The notes under the pieces: model-generated
Database searches by the model: none
Seen by the model: only the letters and a program-made list of their open reading frames with translations
Told to the model about the DNA's origin: nothing
Origin: Deltaproteobacteria bacterium
Lineage (GTDB): Bacteria; Desulfobacterota; Desulfobulbia; Desulfobulbales; Desulfocapsaceae
Assembly: GCA_021779275.1 (NCBI GenBank)
Contig: JAJYAX010000134.1
Coordinates: 1-5,310 of the forward strand
Direction of reading: 5' to 3'
Length of the DNA stretch: 5,310 nt
Shown: piece by piece, positions 1 to 4,824 of the stretch
Position numbering within the stretch: the first letter of the stretch is position 1
Layout of the letters: each line of letters opens with the position of its first letter
Translations under genes and position numbers: made by a program

Positions 1-822
1 CCCCTGTCCTCCAAGATCGAACAGGTGAACAGAATAGCCGAAGATATCCAGAAACGCCTCTCATCCGCAGAAATGTCGGCCTTTGGTTTTCTTGTAGTCG
101 ACGGACTCTCCATGAAGGAGGAGACGTTGATTTCAGCATTGTATATGTCGCTTGGTGATATTCCAATTGTCGGGGGGTCGGCAGGCGACAGCCTGAAATT
201 CAAAAAGACCTTTGTCTATTTCGATGGACAGTTGCTGCAGGATGCGGCGGTCTTCAGCCTGTTTCTGACCACCCTGCCCTTTCACATCTTCAAACATCAG
301 CATTTTCAGCCGACCGCAACCAGACTCGTTGTCACTGCCGCTGACCCCGGCCAACGTCTGGTCCGGGAGATCAATGGCGAACCGGCGGTTGCGGCCTATG
401 CCGAACTGGTGGGGAAAACCGTCGACAAACTGAACGCAGCGGTGTTTTCTCAAAACCCTCTGATGCTCCGAATCGGTGATGATTACTATGTGCGATCAAT
501 CTCCAATGTCGAGCCGGATGGGAGTCTGCGGTTCTTTTGCGCGATTGATACAGGACTTGTCCTCACCATAGGCAAGGGAATCTCCGCCCTTGAGGTGCTG
601 GATCATGACCTGCAGAAAATGAAGCAGGATGTGGGTGATCCGCAGATCATCATCGGATGCGACTGCATTTTGAGACGGCTTGAAATGGAACAGCATGGCA
701 TCGACGACAGCATCGGACAGGTGATGGCCAAAAACAAGGTTGTAGGTTTCAGCACCTATGGTGAACAATTTAATTCCGTGCATGTGAACCAGACCTTTAC
801 CGGGATAATAATTGCGGGCTGA
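1..822 (+). CDS. FIST-domain signal-sensing protein, 5'-truncated by the window edge
   Basis: FIST proteins are cytoplasmic sensors with an N-terminal FIST_N and a C-terminal FIST_C domain, thought to bind small ligands such as amino acids and often encoded beside signalling genes. The reading frame is open from base 1 through the GTG at 25, with no stop before it, and the visible 273 codons are short for the family (usually near 380). I therefore read it as missing its start rather than beginning at 25. Visible FIST_N features include the glycine motif GGSAGD (bases 172-189) and the following strand with FVYFDG. The FIST_C half starts near NPLMLRIGDDYYVRSI (about base 457) and ends with the family-typical GFSTYGEQF...HVNQTFTGIIIAG just before the TGA. 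No signal peptide or membrane segment is visible. The stop lies 3 bases before the kinase ATG, so the two are almost certainly co-translated. The family call is from remembered pattern; the ligand is unknown. Confidence 0.88.
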   Translation, partial: PLSSKIEQVNRIAEDIQKRLSSAEMSAFGFLVVDGLSMKEETLISALYMSLGDIPIVGGSAGDSLKFKKTFVYFDGQLLQDAAVFSLFLTTLPFHIFKHQHFQPTATRLVVTAADPGQRLVREINGEPAVAAYAELVGKTVDKLNAAVFSQNPLMLRIGDDYYVRSISNVEPDGSLRFFCAIDTGLVLTIGKGISALEVLDHDLQKMKQDVGDPQIIIGCDCILRRLEMEQHGIDDSIGQVMAKNKVVGFSTYGEQFNSVHVNQTFTGIIIAG

Positions 823-825
823 TAC

Positions 826-1881
826 ATGATTCAACAAGACGATAAGGCAACCATTGTAAAACTTAGAGCCAAGTTGACGGCCCAGCAGAAGACCATTGAC
901 GCACTGATGAACGCCGCAGAGGAGCGCACAACGGCAGGTATATCACCGACGGAGTTGCTGGCGCACAATCTCAATTTAGAGCGGGTCGTTCAACAAAAAA
1001 CCGAGTCCCTGAAAAAACAGGGAGAGGAACTGAGACAGGCCCTGCTGAATCTGCAGCTTACCCAGGCACGATTACTTCAGGCCCAGAAACTTGAATCCGT
1101 AGGCCAGCTTGCCGCTGGAATCGCCCATGAAATCAACACGCCGATGCAGTTTATCGGCACCAATATGGAATTTCTGGAAGAGGCAAGCCGGGGAATGTCA
1201 CTGATAACACAATCGCTTCAGAAAATATTGGCTACGATCCCGGAGATGATGGCCCAGGAGCTGCAAGCTATCCTCGATGAGGCCGACTGGGAGTATCTGA
1301 TGCAAGAGGTGCCTTTAGCGATCAAACAATCGAAAAACGGCATCTCCCGGGTCACCTCCATCGTGCAGGCCATGAAAGAATTCTCCCACCCTTCCTCTAA
1401 GGAAAAAGAGAATGTCGTGGTCAATAAAGTTATTGAAACAACCGTTCTTATTGCCCGCAATGAATGGAAATATGTAGCAAATTTAACAACCGACCTGGCT
1501 GGTGACCTGCCGCCTGTACCGTGCCATATCGATGAACTGGGACAGGTCATTCTCAACCTGCTGATTAATGCCGCCCACGCCATAGGGGAAAAACTTGGTC
1601 AGAATCCCGCCGGTGATAAGGGGGAAATCCATATCTCCACCAAGGTGGTGCATTCCTTTGTGGAGATTCGTATACGGGATACGGGTTCCGGCATACCGGT
1701 TGAGATCCGTGGTCGGATCTTTGATCCTTTTTTTACGACCAAGGGGGTGGGGCGGGGGACGGGTCAGGGATTGACGATCTCTCACGATGTGATAACGGAG
1801 AAACATGATGGAACACTGACCTTCGAGACGGAAGAAGGCGTGGGAACCACCTTTATTATTCACCTGCCCCTGGCGGTCTGA
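826..1881 (+). CDS. Soluble sensor histidine kinase (HisKA + HATPase_c), partner of the FIST protein
   Basis: The 351-residue protein carries a complete transmitter but no membrane segment, PAS, HAMP or receiver domain. Residues 1-95 are charged, Gln-rich and probably coiled coil, likely a signalling helix. The H box is at 91-110 (GIAHEINTP) with phospho-acceptor His101, codon 1126-1128. After it comes a long DHp insert with the block AMKEFSHP (182-189), a pattern I recall from a proteobacterial kinase subgroup. The ATP-binding domain has the N box LNLLINAA (243-250), G1 box DTGSGIP (285-291), F box FDPFFTTK (299-306) and G2 box GVGRGTGQGL (307-316). All catalytic motifs look intact. The ATG at 826 follows the FIST stop (TGA-TAC-ATG) with no good Shine-Dalgarno of its own, suggesting translational coupling. 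Lacking a sensor domain, it probably receives its input from the FIST protein (inference). No response regulator lies in the window, so its phosphotransfer partner is unknown. Confidence 0.95.
   Translation: MIQQDDKATIVKLRAKLTAQQKTIDALMNAAEERTTAGISPTELLAHNLNLERVVQQKTESLKKQGEELRQALLNLQLTQARLLQAQKLESVGQLAAGIAHEINTPMQFIGTNMEFLEEASRGMSLITQSLQKILATIPEMMAQELQAILDEADWEYLMQEVPLAIKQSKNGISRVTSIVQAMKEFSHPSSKEKENVVVNKVIETTVLIARNEWKYVANLTTDLAGDLPPVPCHIDELGQVILNLLINAAHAIGEKLGQNPAGDKGEIHISTKVVHSFVEIRIRDTGSGIPVEIRGRIFDPFFTTKGVGRGTGQGLTISHDVITEKHDGTLTFETEEGVGTTFIIHLPLAV
1743..1769 (+). other. G-quadruplex-type motif inside the kinase gene
   Basis: Five G tracts of lengths 5, 4, 5, 3 and 3 are separated by loops of 1 (T), 1 (C), 2 (AC) and 3 (TCA) bases, all on the coding strand. 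Any four adjacent tracts satisfy the usual G3+N1-7 rule with very short loops. The run encodes the end of the F box and the G2 box (KGVGRGTGQG), where glycine is required, but the choice of GGG for three glycines and CGG for arginine is not dictated by the protein. The motif is seen directly; folding in the mRNA or the DNA is inference. Confidence 0.5.
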
Positions 1882-1944
1882 CGCGCTTCCTCCGACGCGC
1901 GCCGACATCCCGGCGTTGATACAATCTCTCCGCCGCTCCGCCGC
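1882..1944. other. Convergent intergenic gap without a clear terminator
   Basis: The 63 bases separate the tail-to-tail stops of the kinase (TGA, 1879-1881) and the small unknown protein (TAG, 1945-1947 on the - strand). They are GC-rich and contain only a weak stem, CGCCG at 1900-1904 against CGGCG at 1911-1915, with a 6-base loop and no T run on either side. If it ends transcription, it does so without a canonical U tract. Confidence 0.4.
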
Positions 1945-2319
1945 CTACAGGCTGAAGGATTGCGCCTGGGCAACCTCGATCGCCAGCTGGGAGCGGGCAT
2001 CGGCATCCTTCAACAGGCCTCTCTCCTCGCACCAGGAAGGGAAGGTCAGGGGATCGATAAACACCTTTATCACCTGATCCCCCGCCCCTTCCACCTCCAC
2101 CTTTTTCTCCTCGGCGCGGGTCAGCCAATCCTCATAGGTCAGCGGTAACAAATCGGCATCATCAAACAGCCTGAGCAACTCGTTGTAATGCTCTTTCGTA
2201 TACCAGACCATGGCCTGCAGCGTCGCCGGTCCTGCAGCCCGCTCCTGTTTTCGTGCCTGCTTTTCCTTCAATTTAGCCACAGTCTTTCCGGACCCGGCCA
2301 ATGATTTCATCTTTGCCAT
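1945..2319 (-). CDS. Small conserved-looking protein of unknown function
   Basis: The protein has 124 residues from the chosen start. Residues 1-31 are rich in Lys, Arg and Ala with no hydrophobic stretch. The folded part begins near TLQAMVWYTKEHYNELLRLF and continues with DADLLPLTYEDWLTRAEEK, then VIKVFIDPLTFPSWCEERGL and DADARSQLAIE. The order WYxxEHY, LPxTYEDWL, VKVxIDPxxFxxWCxxRGL, then a short DAxAR segment resembles an uncharacterised proteobacterial family that I recall but cannot name. It is probably cytoplasmic. I chose the ATG at 2319 because GGGAG sits 6 bases upstream of it; ATG at 2322 is also possible. A longer form would begin at TTG 2379 behind a strong-looking GGAGG, but that motif also falls in codons GGA-GGA-GAA of the small ORF at 2354-2464, and the extra 20 residues look less protein-like. 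It is the last gene of the minus-strand block, 34 bases after that small ORF. No function is proposed. Confidence 0.75.
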   Translation of the reverse strand: MAKMKSLAGSGKTVAKLKEKQARKQERAAGPATLQAMVWYTKEHYNELLRLFDDADLLPLTYEDWLTRAEEKKVEVEGAGDQVIKVFIDPLTFPSWCEERGLLKDADARSQLAIEVAQAQSFSL

Positions 2320-2353
2320 CATTCTCTCCCGATTTGAGTACCTTATATTCAGC

Positions 2354-2464
2354 TCAACTGGGCTGGAACCCACGAGCAAATTCTCCTCCAGAATACCTTC
2401 CCGAGAAGATCTGGCGTATAAAAATAATCATCGGCGGAATGATGTAAAGCAGGAGATCGATCAC
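2354..2464 (-). CDS. Candidate 36-residue single-pass membrane peptide (not a standard gene call)
   Basis: This short frame lies between the binding-protein gene and the small unknown gene. It opens with GTG at 2462-2464, directly after an in-frame TAA (2468-2470) and one codon, and ends with TGA at 2354-2356. Residues 2-20 form a hydrophobic stretch (IDLLLYIIPPMIIFI, then RQIF). A polar basic tail follows, GRYSGGEFARGFQPS, with Arg at 17, 23 and 31, so the positive-inside rule would place the C-terminus in the cytoplasm. The start sits 18 bases after the binding-protein stop, inside the third copy of an 11-bp repeat, and has no recognisable Shine-Dalgarno, which is the main weakness; ATG at 2431 would give 25 residues. 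It could be a real small membrane protein, the 3' remnant of a lost gene, or a chance frame. The frame is seen; expression is inference. Confidence 0.35.
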   Translation of the reverse strand: MIDLLLYIIPPMIIFIRQIFSGRYSGGEFARGFQPS

Positions 2465-2493
2465 TGTTTAATCACTGTTTACTCACTGTTTAT
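2461..2493. repeat. Three head-to-tail copies of an 11-bp repeat (TCACTGTTTAN)
   Basis: Copies lie at 2461-2471, 2472-2482 and 2483-2493. The first ten bases are identical in all three and only the eleventh varies (A, C, T). Read on the - strand the unit is NTAAACAGTGA, and the copy met first contains the TGA stop of the binding-protein gene. Each unit carries TAA and TGA in different frames, and because 11 is not a multiple of 3 the array closes all three minus-strand frames. The palindrome GATCGATC (2455-2462) abuts it. A spacing of one helical turn would also suit a protein-binding array, but no regulator is implied by the sequence alone. Confidence 0.9.
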
Positions 2494-3637
2494 AGGCGAC
2501 AAACCGTCCATCTTTGACGGTTATCATGGTAAAGGCATCAAGATCCAGGCCGCAATGATCGGTCGGCGAAAAATTAAATTCTCCGGCGGTCCCGAAATAT
2601 CCCCTGGTGTTTTCAATTGCATCCCGGACCTTTTCCTTGTCGAGTCCGGCTTTTTCAATCGCCTTGGAGAGGATGGTCAGGGCATCGTAGGCATGTCCGC
2701 CAAAGGTGCTGACATCTTCCTTGAAACGCGACTCGTAGGCGGTTTTATAGTGCATCAGAAAATCCTTCTGCGCGCCGGGAGGCAGCGTGTCGGCAATAAC
2801 AAGCCTGCTGGCCGGGAAAATGATGCCCTCCGCCGCAACCCCGGCCACCTGAACATATTTGATATTGGCAAAGCCATGGCTCTGGTAGAGGGGAATATCC
2901 CAGCCTGCCTGCCGGATATTTTTAGCAATGATCGACTGGGCCGGGACTATGGACCAGTTCACAACCGCCTGGAGATCGGCAATGGCCTTGATCTTGGCCA
3001 CCAGGGCGCTGAGATCCGTGGCATCCTTGTCATAGACCTCGTCGGCCAGAATCCGGATGCCATACTCTGGCGCCAGTTTGGTCAGCTGCGCCTGGCCGGC
3101 GTTGCCGAATCCATCATTACCGGAAAGCACTGCGATTTTAGTTATATTGTTGTCATGCATGGTCTTAAAGATCTGCCGTACGGCCAGGCTGTCATTGGGC
3201 GCCGTCTTAAAGACATATTTTGCCACCGGATCGACGATGACCTCCGCCGAGGCGCAGGAGATCAGAATCGTCCCCGACTGCTCACACAGCTTTTTGATCT
3301 TCAACGTCTCACCACTGGTGGAGGGTCCGATAATGGCAAAGACCTTTTCCTCGTCAATCAGCTGCTTGGCAAAAGAGACAGCCTTTTCCGCGCTGGCTCC
3401 GCTGTCCTTATACACCAGGACAAGCTTGTTGCCTTTGATTCCGCCTGCGGCATTGATGCTCTCAGACAACAACTGCAGTGACCGGACCTCGGGTCCCCCG
3501 AGAAAGGATGCCGGACCGGTCTCAGCGAGAATGACTCCGATTTTGATCTCGGACGCCTGCGCCACGCCGGCATTAAACATCAGAAAAACGCCCAGCAGCC
3601 ACAGACAAGTGGTTGATTTTTGAATCCACTTTTTCAT
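2483..3637 (-). CDS. Secreted ABC transporter substrate-binding protein, Leu/Ile/Val (Peripla_BP_6) type
   Basis: The 384-residue precursor begins MKKWIQKS, followed by a hydrophobic core (LWLLGVFLMF) and a likely signal peptidase I site after AQA (residues 26-28). The mature protein would start SEIKIGVI. There is no lipobox, so it is a soluble periplasmic protein. Lobe 1 shows IKIGVILAETGPASFLG (31-47), INAAGGIKG (61-69) and the ligand-site motif IIGPSTSGET (102-111). The hinge region follows near DGFGNAGQ. Lobe 2 has TFGGHAYDAL (311-320) and the C-terminal FGTAGEFNFSPTDHCGLD, typical of type I binding proteins for amino acids or aromatic acids. Length is normal. The ATG at 3637 follows an excellent GGAGGAG. 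It probably delivers a branched-chain or other amino acid, or a carboxylate; the ligand cannot be read from the sequence. No permease or ATPase genes flank it here. Confidence 0.95.
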   Translation of the reverse strand: MKKWIQKSTTCLWLLGVFLMFNAGVAQASEIKIGVILAETGPASFLGGPEVRSLQLLSESINAAGGIKGNKLVLVYKDSGASAEKAVSFAKQLIDEEKVFAIIGPSTSGETLKIKKLCEQSGTILISCASAEVIVDPVAKYVFKTAPNDSLAVRQIFKTMHDNNITKIAVLSGNDGFGNAGQAQLTKLAPEYGIRILADEVYDKDATDLSALVAKIKAIADLQAVVNWSIVPAQSIIAKNIRQAGWDIPLYQSHGFANIKYVQVAGVAAEGIIFPASRLVIADTLPPGAQKDFLMHYKTAYESRFKEDVSTFGGHAYDALTILSKAIEKAGLDKEKVRDAIENTRGYFGTAGEFNFSPTDHCGLDLDAFTMITVKDGRFVAYKQ

Positions 3638-3639
3638 TT

Positions 3640-3646
3640 CTCCTCC
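3640..3646 (-). promoter_or_regulatory. Strong ribosome binding site of the binding-protein gene
   Basis: GGAGGAG (- strand, 3646 to 3640) is followed closely by the ATG at 3637. It is the strongest Shine-Dalgarno in the window and fixes the start, consistent with the high expression usual for periplasmic binding proteins. Its first G directly follows the TAA of a tiny upstream frame (3647-3670). Confidence 0.85.
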
Positions 3647-3670
3647 TTAAAGATGATAAAATTCGAACAT
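3647..3670 (-). other. Possible 7-codon leader ORF (MFEFYHL) before the binding-protein gene
   Basis: ATG at 3668-3670 opens a frame reading Met-Phe-Glu-Phe-Tyr-His-Leu and stopping at TAA 3647-3649, which abuts the next gene's Shine-Dalgarno. The only candidate ribosome site for it, AGGAG at 3685-3689, is 14 bases away and lies in the loop of the inverted repeat at 3673-3707. A frame this short could easily be chance; the aromatic content and the stop position are the only reasons to list it. Confidence 0.15.
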
Positions 3671-3672
3671 TT

Positions 3673-3707
3673 CCGGCTGGTACTCTCCTGTAATCATACC
3701 ACGCCGG
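3673..3707. repeat. Imperfect inverted repeat between the flavoprotein and binding-protein genes
   Basis: CCGGCTGGTA (3673-3682) pairs with TACCA-C-GCCGG (3697-3707): ten base pairs with one bulged base (3702) around a 14-base loop (3683-3696). It fills half of the 74-base gap. Read on the - strand it lies after the flavoprotein stop and before the binding-protein ribosome site, but no T run follows immediately. Read on the + strand it is followed by TCTTTTATGTTT, like an intrinsic terminator. It may separate or differentially stabilise the two parts of the transcript, act as a terminator for antisense transcription, or be an operator. The pairing is seen; the role is inference. Confidence 0.65.
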
Positions 3708-3711
3708 TCTT

Positions 3712-4824
3712 TTATGTTTCCTGAAATGTCTGGATAAATCTGCGATCAATACGGTCCTTGATGCGGAAGGCCAGCCTTCCGGAAAAGGTAAGCGACCATT
3801 TGGACAGAATCCCCTGGCCGTCGCCCAGGTTATAGATGAGAAGGTAGGTTCCGCCCGGCAAAAATTTTTCCAGTGGACCGCCTTCGAGACCGGCCATCAG
3901 ATTCCGGTACAAAACCGGATTTTGGCGCACCGCATAGACGCCTACCTTGTCCAGCGGTTCGGCCTCGAAATAAATGCAATCCCCCCCACCGAAGATATTG
4001 GGGTACGAGACGGACTGCAGATACTCGTTAACCCGCAATCCCCCGTCGGGGCCGGTCGGCAGGCCTGAGCTGGAAAAAATCCGCGATGGCCGGACTCCCA
4101 CGGCCGGAAAAATTATATCGGCCTGATACTCCTGCCCATTCGCCAGAGAGAACCGGCCGGTTTCTATACGCCGCACATATCCGGTCTCATGGATTTCGAC
4201 CCCTTTTCGCTCAAGTATCCTCCGGGCCAGACGGCGAACCCTCCCGGGTCTTCCGGATAGAAACTTCCGGCCGCCAAACAGCTGAATACGCGGCATGACA
4301 ACCTGCCGCTCACGGCACAACTGATGGATATTGCCGGCAATCTCGATGGAGGAAGGGCCGCTGCCGATGACGGCAACGGTGATCCTGCCTGTTGCCGCAA
4401 GCGCCACTATTCTCTGCCGGGCGACCAGCAGCTCCTCAATAGGTTTGGCGGTAAAAATATCCCGACCGTCTCCCCGGATCATGTCCCGGGGAACGGAGGA
4501 GCCCGCATTGCAGGATAGAACATCGTAGGGGATTGCCTCCTCCGTCCCCTCCAGATGGACCAGCTGTTTGTCGGGATCGATCCTGGACGCATGGCCGAGG
4601 ATGAATCGTCCGCCCTTGGACTCGACCAGCCTGCGGGTCGCAAAACGGATATCATCCGGCCGGTACGTCCCCCCCAGCATCCCCGGCCCCATGCCGCTGT
4701 AGTAATGGTATTCGGAAGGCTGTATGACGGTGACTCCGAAGCCTTTTTCAATAAAGGCATGCAGGTTGGCCAGAGTAACCATATGGGCATGGCCGCCGCC
4801 AATGAGAAGAAGCTGCTTTTTCAT
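3712..4824 (-). CDS. FAD/NAD(P)-dependent oxidoreductase of the SelD-N-terminal / NDH-2-like type
   Basis: The 370-residue flavoprotein has two dinucleotide-binding folds. The FAD fold opens with LLLIGGGHAH (5-14), an unusual GGGHAH loop recalled from the pyridine nucleotide-disulfide oxidoreductase domain that is fused to the N-terminus of some selenophosphate synthetases (SelD). The segment YYSGMGPGMLGGTY (41-54) matches the same group. The NAD(P)H fold is VAVIGSGPSSIEIAG (150-164). The second FAD motif is PNIFGGGDC (275-283), preceded by PAVGVRPS. The C-terminus KDRIDRRFI (356-364) also fits the group. No CxxxxC redox pair exists, so a disulfide reductase is unlikely, and there is no SelD domain or membrane anchor. 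It is probably a cytoplasmic NAD(P)H dehydrogenase with unknown acceptor. Its ATG overlaps the upstream stop as ATGA, and AGGA lies 6 bases before the start, so it is translationally coupled to the rubrerythrin-like gene, a likely redox partner (inference). Confidence 0.88.
   Translation of the reverse strand: MKKQLLLIGGGHAHMVTLANLHAFIEKGFGVTVIQPSEYHYYSGMGPGMLGGTYRPDDIRFATRRLVESKGGRFILGHASRIDPDKQLVHLEGTEEAIPYDVLSCNAGSSVPRDMIRGDGRDIFTAKPIEELLVARQRIVALAATGRITVAVIGSGPSSIEIAGNIHQLCRERQVVMPRIQLFGGRKFLSGRPGRVRRLARRILERKGVEIHETGYVRRIETGRFSLANGQEYQADIIFPAVGVRPSRIFSSSGLPTGPDGGLRVNEYLQSVSYPNIFGGGDCIYFEAEPLDKVGVYAVRQNPVLYRNLMAGLEGGPLEKFLPGGTYLLIYNLGDGQGILSKWSLTFSGRLAFRIKDRIDRRFIQTFQET

Noticed and set aside
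496..837. Minus-strand open frames opposite the FIST gene
   Set aside because: No family pattern or ribosome site; they are shadows of the FIST coding frame.
1900..1916. CGCCG/CGGCG stem in the convergent gap as a terminator
   Set aside because: Only 5-6 base pairs and no T run on either strand.
1954..2379. TTG start at 2379 with GGAGGAG upstream for the small unknown protein
   Set aside because: The extra 20 residues look like translated leader, the GGAGGAG is also coding in the small ORF, and ATG 2319 has its own GGGAG at 6 bases. Kept as an alternative only.
2427..2443. ATCAT/ATGAT stem with a T-rich minus-strand flank, as terminator of the binding-protein gene
   Set aside because: Five base pairs, mostly A/T, too weak, and it lies in the candidate small ORF.
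2210..3481. Long + strand open frame (423 codons) across the gap and most of the binding-protein gene
   Set aside because: It is antisense to a gene with a signal peptide, strong ribosome site and clear family motifs; the translation shows no domain pattern and arises from the codon bias of the opposite strand.
3981..3987. Run of seven C (G7 on the coding strand) in the flavoprotein gene as a slippage or phase-variation site
   Set aside because: It encodes the conserved FAD motif GGGD, the frame is intact on both sides, and a run of seven is not unusual at such a motif.
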